A stretch of 64,000 nucleotides of DNA from Pedosphaera parvula Ellin514 (GTDB taxonomy: Bacteria; Verrucomicrobiota; Verrucomicrobiia; Limisphaerales; Pedosphaeraceae): contig NZ_ABOX02000030.1 in the NCBI RefSeq assembly GCF_000172555.1, positions 1 through 64,000 on the forward strand. Reading direction: 5' to 3'. Numbering within the stretch: the stretch's first letter is position 1; each line of letters starts with the position of its first letter. The notes under the pieces are model-generated. The model saw nothing but the letters and a program-made list of their open reading frames with translations, made no database searches and was not told the origin of the DNA. Below are positions 9,328 through 17,733 of this stretch, in pieces. Made by a program: the position numbers and the translations under genes.

Positions 9328-9933
9328 ATGATCAATTTTTTACATGGCAAGTTAGTCGAGGCGCTGCCGACCCAGGTAACTGTCGACGTTAATGGCGTGG
9401 GCTATGAAGTGCTTATTCCGCTCTCATCGTTCGACAAACTCCCTCAGCCCGGCGGTGAAGTGAAGCTGCTGACGCATCTGGCCATTCGTGAAGATGCGCA
9501 CGTGCTTTATGGGTTCATGACTGCGGGTGAGCGGGAAATGTTCCGCTTGCTCATGAACACGGTTACCGGCATTGGCCCTAAACTGGCCCTGAACATTTTA
9601 AGCGGGATGAATGTCACCATGTTAAGGGGGGCTGTCTCCAACGGTGATGTTAAATCACTTTCGCAAATTTCCGGTGTGGGCAAGAAAACCGCCGAACGCA
9701 TTGTGGTGGAGTTGAAGGACAAGATGGGAGCCGCCGGCGCATGGGAGGCTGCCAGTGCACAACGCAGCCTGTCTGAGCCTGATCAACGGGTGAATGACGC
9801 GGTGCTTGCCTTGATGGCGCTCGGCTTTAAACAACCCGAGGCACATGACACTGTCCGGTCGGCCCAGGTTCTGTTGGGCCAGCAGGCGACAGTGGAAGAT
9901 TTGGTGCGAGCCAGTTTGAAGAAAGGGGCGTGA
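9328..9933 (+). CDS. ruvA: Holliday junction branch migration protein RuvA
   Basis: 201 residues, the normal size. The N-terminal OB fold starts 'MINFLHGKLVEALPTQVTVD' with 'GVGYEVLIPLSS'. The tandem helix-hairpin-helix region follows ('VTGIGPKLALNILSG' at about 90-105 and 'ISGVGKKTAERIVVELKDK' at about 110-128). The C-terminal domain that contacts RuvB is at 150-200 ('DAVLALMALGFKQPEAHDTV'). RuvA tetramers hold the four-way junction open and load RuvB. The gene lies 37 bases after ruvC and overlaps the next gene by four bases (ATGA), so the operon is tightly coupled. Confidence 0.95.
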   Translation: MINFLHGKLVEALPTQVTVDVNGVGYEVLIPLSSFDKLPQPGGEVKLLTHLAIREDAHVLYGFMTAGEREMFRLLMNTVTGIGPKLALNILSGMNVTMLRGAVSNGDVKSLSQISGVGKKTAERIVVELKDKMGAAGAWEAASAQRSLSEPDQRVNDAVLALMALGFKQPEAHDTVRSAQVLLGQQATVEDLVRASLKKGA

Positions 9934-10625
9934 TGACGAGGGTCGCGGTTAAATCCTCTGGTGTGGTGGTGCCTCATGCGCCCAAGTGGTATCAGCGGCT
10001 TGGGGCATTTATCGTGTACCTGCTTATCCGCGCTGTTTCATTAACCATCCGCTTCAAGCGCATTGATCGTTCCGAATATTACGAGGGCAAGGAACCAGGC
10101 CCCAGTATTTATTGTGTCTGGCACAATCGACTGCCACTTTCGATGTATTGTTATTATAGCTACATTAAAAAGTACAACCGTAGCGAAGGTTTGGCCTCGA
10201 TGGTGAGCGCGAGCAAGGATGGGGGATTTCTGGTGGGTGTGCTCGAATGCTACGGCGTTCAGCCCATTCGCGGCTCCAGCAGTCGGCGTGGCGCCCAAGC
10301 CTTGCGCGAACTCACATCGTGGGCGCGCAGAGGTTATGATTTGTCAATCACTCCCGATGGACCGCGCGGACCTTGTTACCAGGTACAGGAGGGGATCGTT
10401 GCATTGGCACAATTGACCGAATTTGCGATCATGCCGGTTACCTACAACCTAAGCTGGAAAATCACGTTGAATAGCTGGGATAGATTCCAAATACCGCTGC
10501 CATTCTCCCGTTGCGAAATCATTTACGAGAAACCGATTCGCGTTCCCCGCAGCGCCACCGAATCCGAGCGCGAAACTTATCGTCAACAATTGGAGCAGGT
10601 GCTCAGGGGCATATCAAAGGATTGA
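9930..10625 (+). CDS. DUF374-type lysophospholipid acyltransferase family protein
   Basis: 231 residues. A hydrophobic N-terminal segment (GAFIVYLLIRAVSLTIRF) suggests membrane association at the inner leaflet. The acyltransferase signature is the DUF374 variant: 'IYCVWHNRLPLS' carries the catalytic-type His, 'SASKDGGFLVGVLECYGV' and 'PIRGSSSRRGAQALREL' form the second block, and 'LSITPDGPRGPCYQVQEG' the third. Relatives take part in lipid A or phospholipid acylation, with the exact acceptor unknown here. The ATGA overlap with ruvA shows the same transcript, a common accident of operon layout rather than a functional link. Confidence 0.8.
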   Translation: MMTRVAVKSSGVVVPHAPKWYQRLGAFIVYLLIRAVSLTIRFKRIDRSEYYEGKEPGPSIYCVWHNRLPLSMYCYYSYIKKYNRSEGLASMVSASKDGGFLVGVLECYGVQPIRGSSSRRGAQALRELTSWARRGYDLSITPDGPRGPCYQVQEGIVALAQLTEFAIMPVTYNLSWKITLNSWDRFQIPLPFSRCEIIYEKPIRVPRSATESERETYRQQLEQVLRGISKD

Positions 10626-10634
10626 GTTCCCGAT

Positions 10635-10982
10635 ATGAAAATTCTCTATGTCGAAAATCATTCAATCTTTGCGCAGCAAGTTATAAATTTGTTTCTATCC
10701 GAACATAAGGTAACGGTCCGCCCCAGTCTGGCTCAAGCCAGGCAGGAACTCACGGAAGAGTCTTATGACCTGCTGCTAATTGATTACGATCTGGATGATG
10801 GCAAAGGAACAGAGCTGGTTATTGAGCTTCGCGAAAAAGCTTCGGCCCTGTTTATCATAGCAGGCTCTTCGCATGAGGCCGGAAACCAGGCCTTGCTTAA
10901 GGCCGGCGCCAATGCGGCCTGCAGCAAAATGGAATTCAACAAAATTGCCGAGGTGATTCGGCGTGTTCAGGCGCTAAATTAA
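10635..10982 (+). CDS. Stand-alone response-regulator receiver domain
   Basis: 115 residues, one CheY-like domain with no output domain. The phosphoacceptor is D50 in 'LLLIDYDLDDGKG', the switch residue is S78 or S79 in 'FIIAGSSHEAG', and the conserved Lys is K98 in 'NAACSKMEF'. The usual acidic pair after strand 1 is only half kept: the sequence is E7-N8 rather than E-D or D-D, which may weaken Mg2+ binding. It is nine bases downstream of the acyltransferase gene. No histidine kinase is nearby, so its partner is unknown. Confidence 0.8.
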   Translation: MKILYVENHSIFAQQVINLFLSEHKVTVRPSLAQARQELTEESYDLLLIDYDLDDGKGTELVIELREKASALFIIAGSSHEAGNQALLKAGANAACSKMEFNKIAEVIRRVQALN

Positions 10983-11012
10983 ATTAAAGAAGCTGTGAAG
11001 TGCTGCTTGATT

Positions 11013-11573
11013 CTATTTCGATGAAAATCCGGACCGGTAATGCTCGTAACGTTGCGTTACCGATTTGACATAATTTTTTGTGCTGGGAAAACCAATCTGC
11101 TCGATGAAGGCCTGGCTGTTCGTGGCGGCGGCACCGTGTCCCCATTTCAGGACATTGCTTCTTCCTGCATTATAGTCAGCCAAGGCATAAGGCAGAGGAT
11201 TGTCCGTCCTGGCATATCGTTTGAGCAGTTTCTGCAGATACCAGGTACCCGCGAGAGTATTGGTGACGGGATCAAAAAGATGCTCCGGGTTGAGGTTGCC
11301 CAAATGTTCAGCATCGGTCCAATCCTTGCCCGCGGCTTTCGGAATGATCTGCATCAAACCGATTTCTCCGGCCCGGCCGGTCAGTCCCGGATTGAAACAG
11401 CTTTCCCGCCATACCACCGCTTTAACAAGCGCCGGGTCAACGCCATAGTGCGCAGCGGCGCTAAAAATCGGCCCATCCTGGCTATGTTCACGCCAATTAA
11501 ACCAGCGCCAAAAGCCAATGAGCCCGCCCAAAAGCATTAGCAACGAAATTACGATGGCTGCAGGCCGTTTCAC
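11013..11573 (-). CDS. Membrane-anchored lytic transglycosylase (SLT domain)
   Basis: 186 residues. An N-terminal membrane anchor (residues 5-23) is followed by the soluble-lytic-transglycosylase-like domain. The catalytic Glu is E57 in 'AVVWRESCFNP', with the family motifs 'GEIGLMQIIPKAA' and 'ALADYNAGRSNVLKW'. These enzymes cleave the MurNAc-GlcNAc bond of peptidoglycan and leave a 1,6-anhydro end. It converges on the receiver gene at 10982 and diverges from priA. Confidence 0.9.
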   Translation of the reverse strand: MKRPAAIVISLLMLLGGLIGFWRWFNWREHSQDGPIFSAAAHYGVDPALVKAVVWRESCFNPGLTGRAGEIGLMQIIPKAAGKDWTDAEHLGNLNPEHLFDPVTNTLAGTWYLQKLLKRYARTDNPLPYALADYNAGRSNVLKWGHGAAATNSQAFIEQIGFPSTKNYVKSVTQRYEHYRSGFSSK

Positions 11574-11668
11574 CTCCCTCTTGTACCGAAGGCGGGGCGT
11601 GAACGGGAAGCGAAAAACGAACGCTTCCAGCCTTTGCGAATCCCTGTTTTTAAACTATCTTGGTGCCG

Positions 11669-13990
11669 ATGATCGCTCGCGTGACCTTGGAAATTGCCCT
11701 CCGCAAGGAATTCGACTACCTCATCCCCTCGGAATTGGCAAGCCAGGTGGATGTGGGAAGTCGTGTCCAGGTTCCGTTCGGTGCGCGCAAAGTTTTGGGC
11801 TGTGTGACGGCGATGGCGGAGGAATCGGCTCATGCGAATTTACGCCCCATCCTCAAAGTTATAGGAGCCCAAACACTGGTCACTCCCAAAATCCTCAAAC
11901 TGGCCCGCTGGATTGGTGAATACTATTGCTGTCCGCCCGAGATCGCCCTTAAGAGCGTCCTGCCTGACGCCGTCCGCAAGGAACAGGCCGGATGGCGCGA
12001 GCGTTTATTTGTAAGGGCTTTGCCTCAAACTGAGCCATTACCCAAGCTGCCCAAACGGCAGCAAGAAGTTTACCGGATACTGGAAGAGCGAAAGGAATTG
12101 CCGTTACAGGAACTCATTGATCTTGCTGAAACCACGGCAGCGACGGTGCGGAGTCTGGAGGACAAGGGCCTGGTTACGATCACCACGGAAATCTCGGAAC
12201 GCGACCCCTACGCACATGAGCATATTTTGCCTTCACAACCGCTGCCGCTGAATCCTCAGCAGGCCCGCGCGCTAGAGCGGATCATTGCCGCCATGGATGG
12301 CCAGCAAGCCAAGCCATCAACTGCCAGCGCCGGTGACATGACGCCGGTTTCCAGTTCAAATAATTTTCGGTTGCAGTCTGATGACGTCCCGCAGACGGAA
12401 CCGAAGAATGCCAGCTCTGTTTTTCTGCTGCATGGCGTAACCGGCAGCGGCAAGACCGAAGTGTATTTGCAAGCCCTGGCCCATGCGTTGGAGCAAGGGA
12501 AGGGCGCGATTGTGTTGGTGCCGGAGATTTCCCTCACGCCGCAAACGGTGGAGCGATTTAAAGCGCGCTTCAGTTCCGGCCCGCTGCAAACGTTGGTGGC
12601 CGTTTTGCACAGTCATCTCTCAGCCGGCGAGAGGCATGACGAATGGCATAAGATTCGCCAGGGGCGCGCACGGATTGTCATCGGCGCACGCTCGGCGATT
12701 TTTGCGCCGGTGGATCCGTTGGGCTTGATCATCGTTGATGAGGAGCATGAGCATACCTACAAACAGGAGGAGTCGCCGCGCTACCATGCGCGTGACGTGG
12801 CGATTGTTCGGGGTCGAATGGAAGGCGCCACAGTGGTGCTGGGTTCGGCGACGCCCTCCATGGAAAGTTTTTATAATTGCAGCCGGGGGAAGTACATTTT
12901 GTTGGAAATGCTGGAACGGGTGGACGCCAAAAAGATGCCTTTGGTACGCGTGGTCGATATGAGGCAGGCAATGCGCAAGGGCAAGAGCATTCCCATTTAC
13001 TCCCCGCAGTTAAAGGAAGCAATTCAGCAGCGCTTGGAACGCAAGGAGCAGACCATTTTGTTTTTGAATCGTCGGGGATATTCCACTTCACTCCAATGCC
13101 CTCTGTGCGGATTTGTAGCGCAATGCCCCAATTGCAGTGTTTCGTTGACCTATCATCGACGCGCGCAAATTCTTTGTTGTCATGTCTGTGGTCACACCGA
13201 GCCAGTTCCTTCCTTCTGCCCGGGGCCAAAGTGTGGCAATCCAGACATTCGTTATGCCGGCTTGGGCACCGAAAAGGTGGAAGACACATTGCTGAAGCTT
13301 TTCCCACACGCACGCATCAAGCGGATGGATTCCGACACGCTCAAGAAGAAGGATGATTACCGTCGAATTTTGGGAGACTTTCGGCTGGGTAAGATCGATA
13401 TCCTGGTCGGCACGCAAATGATTGCCAAGGGACTGCATTTTCCCAATGTGACTCTGGTAGGGATTGTTTATGCCGATATGGCGCTGCATCTTGCCGATTT
13501 TCGCGCCGGGGAACGCACGTTCCAACTGTTGACGCAGGTGGCTGGCCGCGCCGGGCGCGGAGACATTGAAGGGGAGGTGTTCGTGCAATCCTTTACGCCC
13601 TTTCATCCGGCGATCCAATATGCCCGGCGTCACGACTTTGCCGGATTTTACGAGCAGGAACTTGAGTTTCGCGAGCAGTTGAAATATCCGCCGGTAAGTC
13701 GTGTGGCAATGCTCACCTTGAAAGGTCGTAACGAAGAGAAGGTGAAACTATCTGCGGACCATTTGCGACGTGAGCTTGAAAAGGCATTGGCTGGAATCAA
13801 GGAGCTCATTATCGCCGGCCCTGCTCCCGCTCCGCTGGCGCGAGCAGAGTCGCTTTACCGTTATCAGATAATGCTGCGCGCGCGTCAGATGTCAGAAGTG
13901 AGCAAACGCCTCGCTGTGATGAATCAATCGCTGTCGCTGCCGGAGGACGTTTCACTGTCTATTGATATCGATCCGGTGAACCTCGCTTAA
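11669..13990 (+). CDS. priA: Primosomal replication restart helicase PriA
   Basis: About 773 residues from the ATG at 11669; upstream in-frame TTG and GTG codons at 11660-11663 are less likely starts. The order is the normal one: 3' DNA-binding domain ('RKEFDYLIPSELASQVDVG'), winged helix, helicase lobe 1 with Walker A 'LHGVTGSGKTEVYL' (residue about 252) and 'IIVDEEHEHTYKQEES' (about 353). Then come the Cys-rich zinc domain ('CPLCGFVAQCPNCS', 'CCHVCGHTEPVPSFCP', from about 476) and helicase lobe 2 with 'VGTQMIAKGLHFPNV' and 'QVAGRAGRGDIEG'. PriA reloads the replisome at collapsed forks. A linker of about 35 Ser/Thr-rich residues before Walker A is longer than usual. Confidence 0.95.
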   Translation: MIARVTLEIALRKEFDYLIPSELASQVDVGSRVQVPFGARKVLGCVTAMAEESAHANLRPILKVIGAQTLVTPKILKLARWIGEYYCCPPEIALKSVLPDAVRKEQAGWRERLFVRALPQTEPLPKLPKRQQEVYRILEERKELPLQELIDLAETTAATVRSLEDKGLVTITTEISERDPYAHEHILPSQPLPLNPQQARALERIIAAMDGQQAKPSTASAGDMTPVSSSNNFRLQSDDVPQTEPKNASSVFLLHGVTGSGKTEVYLQALAHALEQGKGAIVLVPEISLTPQTVERFKARFSSGPLQTLVAVLHSHLSAGERHDEWHKIRQGRARIVIGARSAIFAPVDPLGLIIVDEEHEHTYKQEESPRYHARDVAIVRGRMEGATVVLGSATPSMESFYNCSRGKYILLEMLERVDAKKMPLVRVVDMRQAMRKGKSIPIYSPQLKEAIQQRLERKEQTILFLNRRGYSTSLQCPLCGFVAQCPNCSVSLTYHRRAQILCCHVCGHTEPVPSFCPGPKCGNPDIRYAGLGTEKVEDTLLKLFPHARIKRMDSDTLKKKDDYRRILGDFRLGKIDILVGTQMIAKGLHFPNVTLVGIVYADMALHLADFRAGERTFQLLTQVAGRAGRGDIEGEVFVQSFTPFHPAIQYARRHDFAGFYEQELEFREQLKYPPVSRVAMLTLKGRNEEKVKLSADHLRRELEKALAGIKELIIAGPAPAPLARAESLYRYQIMLRARQMSEVSKRLAVMNQSLSLPEDVSLSIDIDPVNLA

Positions 13991-14245
13991 ATCAAAGTTC
14001 AAAGGGGACATCGCACATGTCACGCATCCGTCTCTCCTTTGCGCCCGGCATTGTATTGAAGAATATTAATTGCGCTTCGTTGATCTTAAACCAAATATCA
14101 GAGCTGACTTGAAACGATTTTGACTGGAGTGCCAGATCACAAGGAGGGTGAATGTTGAAAATGTAAGTAAAACGTTCCTCATCGCTCTTCAATCCTTTTC
14201 TGGATGCGTCGTTTCGTTCCATAATTCAAAAGCCTCAAACCATTA
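13991..14245. other. Short convergent gap, possible small minus-strand gene
   Basis: About 250 bases between converging priA and the SCO1-like gene. A minus-strand frame from 14222 to 13992 encodes 76 residues with a plausible composition ('FTYIFNIHPPCDL', ending 'MCDVPFEL') and lies 23 bases after the SCO1-like stop. I cannot support it as a gene. Confidence 0.25.
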
Positions 14246-15169
14246 CTAATTGACCTTCGCAGCTTTGACAATCTCTTCCACCAGCTCATCACTCGTCCAC
14301 TGATTGCCTGTAAAAATCTTTTGCACCTTGCCCTGGGTGTCGATGACGACGGTGCGGAGATTGTGAGTGATGCTGCCACCTTCATTGCCGAACTTTTCGC
14401 CTACCTGGTCGGCAATCGCCGTGGTTTCCACAATATCGCCGCTCACAAAATTCCAATAATTTGAATCGTGATAATAACGGTTGGCATAGGCCTGCAAAGT
14501 TGCTGGTGTGTCCGATTCAGGGTCGAAGGAAATAGAGAGCAAATGCCAGTTGGTGGGGGCATTAGGCGTGGAGAGCAATGTCCTTTGGGTTTGGGAAAAG
14601 TTTTTGGACATCAAAGGGCAGAAATTGGGGAGAGGGCACTTGGTAAAGATAAAAGTGAAGGCCAGCGCCTTGCCCTTGAAATCGGCAGTGCTGACAGCTT
14701 GCCCCATCTCGTTGGTAAAATGATAGGCGGGCAGGGGATCGCCTATATTCAAAGGCTCCACATCGCGAACGATGTGGAAGGTCGAAGCTCGGGACGGCAA
14801 TTCCGATGTCTTGGGAGCCACGTCCAGTTTCTTGACCTGATCGATCCACGCGTCGTCTCCGGCCACGACGAGGCGGAATGAGATAACGTCGCCCGATTTT
14901 AAGTCGTGCAGTTCGTTGGTATTTTTAACGTCAAACGGCATGGTCATCGCCGGCATATAGTTGGTGCCAGAACTAGTAACCGCTTCATGCTTGATGACGG
15001 CAGATTTGCCATCCGCCTTGATTTCCTTGATGACTCCTTTCACCTCATAAAACTGCTGATTGGTTGAAACGTTCACCGTTTCTTTTGTAGGTGCAGGGGC
15101 TTTCTCGCTGCACGAAGCGAGGGCGAGCGGCAACAGTGCGAAAATCAAAGTTTGTATCCAGCGAACCAT
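14246..15169 (-). CDS. CusF-like plus SCO1/SenC copper lipoprotein
   Basis: 307 residues, anchored as a lipoprotein ('ALLPLALASCSEKAP', lipid Cys at about 20). Residues about 40-120 match the copper-binding CusF-like fold ('YEVKGVIKEIKADGKSAVIKHE', 'YMPAMTMPFDVKN' with the Met pair, 'GDVISFRLVV'). Residues about 140-305 are SCO1/SenC, a thioredoxin fold with 'FTKCPLPNFCPLM' (Cys-x5-Cys rather than the usual CxxxC) and the partner His in 'SITHNLRTVVID'. SCO1 delivers copper to cytochrome oxidase or reduces the site. A fusion of the two domains is known in several phyla. It is divergent from a metal-type regulator gene 100 bases away. Confidence 0.85.
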   Translation of the reverse strand: MVRWIQTLIFALLPLALASCSEKAPAPTKETVNVSTNQQFYEVKGVIKEIKADGKSAVIKHEAVTSSGTNYMPAMTMPFDVKNTNELHDLKSGDVISFRLVVAGDDAWIDQVKKLDVAPKTSELPSRASTFHIVRDVEPLNIGDPLPAYHFTNEMGQAVSTADFKGKALAFTFIFTKCPLPNFCPLMSKNFSQTQRTLLSTPNAPTNWHLLSISFDPESDTPATLQAYANRYYHDSNYWNFVSGDIVETTAIADQVGEKFGNEGGSITHNLRTVVIDTQGKVQKIFTGNQWTSDELVEEIVKAAKVN

Positions 15170-15283
15170 AATAACGCTTTTATCTTCGTCAATAATCCCC
15201 GGACTGGCAAGGCCGACCCGCCGGATTCTGCAGACGCGCTTGCCAGAGCATAAGCTTTTGTGGTTTATTGCATAGGAATGCCG

Positions 15284-15721
15284 ATGTCATCTTCACCCAG
15301 CCAAAGCGCGGAAGATTATTTGGAGCGCATCCATGAGCTCATCGAGGAGAAGGGCTATGCCCGGGTCGTCGACATAGCCTCGTCCTTGAAGGTCAAGCAG
15401 GCTTCCGTCACCAGCATGGTGCAGAAGTTGGGCGAGCTCGGTTATCTGAAATATGAAAAATATCGCGGCTTGATTCTGACCGATAAAGGCCGTGAAGTGG
15501 CCTGCAAAATCCAAAACCGCCACGAAACTCTCTCCCGTTTCTTTTCGCTCTTTGGCCTGGATGCTGAAACCCAGAAACAGGACATTGAAGGGATCGAGCA
15601 CCATCTCAGCCCCGAGACGGTGGAGATGCTGGCAGACCTCGCCCAATTCTTCGAGGATGATCCCCAAATGCTCCGCATGTTTCGGCAGTTCCGCAGTGCG
15701 GCTAAACGCAAGGCTGGTTAA
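15284..15721 (+). CDS. DtxR/MntR-family metal-dependent transcriptional regulator
   Basis: About 145 residues from the ATG at 15284, which has AGGA eight bases upstream; an ATG at 15278 is possible. The N-terminal winged helix ('SAEDYLERIHELIEEKGYAR', recognition region 'LKVKQASVTSMVQKLGELGY', wing 'KYRGLILTDKGREVA') matches MntR. The metal-binding and dimerisation helices follow with 'IQNRHETLSRFFSLFGLD' and 'DIEGIEHHLSPETVEML'. There is no SH3-like third domain, as in MntR. It probably represses manganese or iron uptake genes when metal is bound. The targets are not obvious here. Confidence 0.85.
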   Translation: MSSSPSQSAEDYLERIHELIEEKGYARVVDIASSLKVKQASVTSMVQKLGELGYLKYEKYRGLILTDKGREVACKIQNRHETLSRFFSLFGLDAETQKQDIEGIEHHLSPETVEMLADLAQFFEDDPQMLRMFRQFRSAAKRKAG

Positions 15722-15770
15722 AAGACCCGTTTCGCAAACTTCAGTCTGTTGAAACCAGGGGCGCCTCCGC

Positions 15771-16355
15771 TCACCTCTCCCGCTTCTCCAGCGCACGCTC
15801 GATTCTACGGTCGGGAACAAACCACATCACGGCCACCAGCACGTATAGTGCGTCAGCCAACCATTGGTTAACGAATGCAAGACCGATGGCGAGGCTATAA
15901 AAAACGATCGAGAGCTTTCCTTTGCGGTCACGACCGAGTGCGCCGACCAACAGGGAGCCACGTCCCTGCTTGGCAATGATGGCGCGTTGCAGGATGAAAT
16001 AAGCAATGGCAGACATCAGCAGCACGAAGCCGTAGAGTGCGGTGGGCAGCGCAGCAAAGTGGTTCTCGCCCATCCAGCCTGTGACGAAGGGCACGAGTGA
16101 TTGCCAGAAAAGCAGGTGGAGATTCGCCCACATGATCGGTCCATTAACCTGCTGGGTGGCGTGGAGCAGATGATGGTGATTGTTCCAGTAAATGCCGACA
16201 TAGACGAAGCTCAACACATAGCTTAGAAAAACCGGCAGCAACGGTCGGAGCGCAGAGAAGTCAGCACCGTGCGGCACCTTCATTTCCAGCACCATGATGG
16301 TGATGATGATGGCGATTACTCCGTCACTGAACGCTTCCAGCCGATTTTTCTGCAT
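15771..16355 (-). CDS. TMEM175-family (DUF1211) potassium channel-like membrane protein
   Basis: About 194 residues with six likely membrane helices. The start at 16355 gives the family signature at the N terminus ('NRLEAFSDGVIAIIITIMVLEM'); the FSDG motif lines the pore in bacterial TMEM175 channels. Helix 2-3 carries 'GIYWNNHHHLLHATQQVNG' and 'WANLHLLFWQSLVPFVTGWMG', also typical of the family. The longer in-frame start at 16400 would overlap the dehydrogenase gene and lacks support. Function is likely K+ conductance, by family. Confidence 0.85.
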   Translation of the reverse strand: MQKNRLEAFSDGVIAIIITIMVLEMKVPHGADFSALRPLLPVFLSYVLSFVYVGIYWNNHHHLLHATQQVNGPIMWANLHLLFWQSLVPFVTGWMGENHFAALPTALYGFVLLMSAIAYFILQRAIIAKQGRGSLLVGALGRDRKGKLSIVFYSLAIGLAFVNQWLADALYVLVAVMWFVPDRRIERALEKRER

Positions 16356-16365
16356 GAACTCGTAG

Positions 16366-17622
16366 TTAAGGGAACAACCCGCGCATCTTCTTCGCCTCAC
16401 GGACGCGACTGACGCCCAAGCTCAACGCAGCCTGCCGCATGGACATCGTCTGCTTGCGGCTGAGATGCAAAGTTTGCGTGAAAGCGGTTTCCAAAATGCG
16501 GAACAATTTGTCCACCACTTCGGTTTCGGTCCAGAAGAAGCTCTGCAGGTCTTGCACCCACTCAAAGTAGGAAACAATCACGCCACCGGAATTACAGAGA
16601 ATGTCTGGAATGATAAAGATTTCCTCGCGTTGATCCAAAATGACGTCGGCCTCGGGCGTGGTGGGGCCATTGGCCGCCTCGGCGAGGATGCGACATTGAA
16701 TTTTGGCCGCATTCTTCTCGGTGATTTGACGTTCCAGCGCAGCAGGAACAAGGATGTCACAGGGCGTGGTCAATAATTGCTCGTTGGAAATCGGATCGGC
16801 TTCAGGGAAGCCGGCAACGGTATTATGCTCGGCCAGGTAGGTTTCCAATTTCCGCAGGTCGATTCCCTTCGCATTGTAAAGGCCGCCATTTACATCGCTG
16901 AGAGCAATGACTTTCGCTCCATATTTGGCGAGGGAATAGGCAGTGACAGAACCGACGTTGCCGAATCCTTGAACCACGGCAGTGCATTTGGTGATGTCGA
17001 GATTGACGGTATCGGTCGCACGATTCACGAGATAGGCGACTCCGCGACCGGTCGCTTCGCGCCGCCCAACTGAGCCTCCCAGATTAACAGGCTTTCCAGT
17101 GACGATGCTGGGAACCGTGTAACCCATGTGCATGGAATAACTGTCCATCATCCAGGCCATGACCTGCTCGTTCGTGCCCATGTCGGGCGCCATGATATCC
17201 ACCTGCGGCCCGATAAAGGGAATCATCTCTTGCGTGTACCGGCGGGTAAGGCGTTCCAATTCCTTATTGGAAAGCTTGCGCGTATCAACTGCGATGCCAC
17301 CTTTGGCACCGCCATAAGGCAGGCCGGTAAGAGCGCATTTCCAACTCATCCACATGGCCAAAGCCGCGACTTCACCGAGGGTAACATCGGGATGGTATCG
17401 CAAGCCTCCCTTGGTGGGGCCGAGGGTGAGATGATGTTGAACGCGGTAACCTTCAAAAACCTGAACCGAGCCGTCATCGCGATGGATCGGCAGGGCCACG
17501 GTCATGGAACGCTTGGGATATTTCAAGCGGTCGCGTTCGTCATGAGATATTTGCAGGCGGTCTGCCACCAGGTCGAACTGCTGGCAGGCCATCCGAAATA
17601 CAGGATGGTCGTAGATTTGCAC
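16366..17622 (-). CDS. gdhA: Glutamate dehydrogenase (Glu/Leu/Phe/Val dehydrogenase family)
   Basis: 418 residues, the hexameric GDH length. Substrate domain: 'GPTKGGLRYHPDVTLGEVAALAMWMSWK' region split as K71 in 'PTKGGLRYH' and K95 in 'SWKCAL', with the catalytic-type Lys K107 in 'PYGGAKGGI' and 'DIMAPDMGTNEQVMAW'. The nucleotide domain has the Rossmann motif 'AVVQGFGNVGSVTAY'. It interconverts glutamate with 2-oxoglutarate and ammonia; NAD or NADP use cannot be settled by eye. It lies 10 bases upstream of the TMEM175-like gene on the same strand and is divergent from queE. Confidence 0.92.
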   Translation of the reverse strand: MQIYDHPVFRMACQQFDLVADRLQISHDERDRLKYPKRSMTVALPIHRDDGSVQVFEGYRVQHHLTLGPTKGGLRYHPDVTLGEVAALAMWMSWKCALTGLPYGGAKGGIAVDTRKLSNKELERLTRRYTQEMIPFIGPQVDIMAPDMGTNEQVMAWMMDSYSMHMGYTVPSIVTGKPVNLGGSVGRREATGRGVAYLVNRATDTVNLDITKCTAVVQGFGNVGSVTAYSLAKYGAKVIALSDVNGGLYNAKGIDLRKLETYLAEHNTVAGFPEADPISNEQLLTTPCDILVPAALERQITEKNAAKIQCRILAEAANGPTTPEADVILDQREEIFIIPDILCNSGGVIVSYFEWVQDLQSFFWTETEVVDKLFRILETAFTQTLHLSRKQTMSMRQAALSLGVSRVREAKKMRGLFP

Positions 17623-17733
17623 GGGCCAAAGATAGCCGCACGCCCAGGGTAAGTGAATAGTGAAATTAGTAGAAGAAACTCAAGCCGAGGAATTCCTATT
17701 CACTAATCGCGAATCAGCCGTTAAGTTGGTTGA

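Noticed and set aside
13992-14222. 76-codon minus-strand frame after the SCO1-like gene
   Set aside because: Composition is plausible but there is no clear ribosome site or family match. Recorded only as part of the gap.
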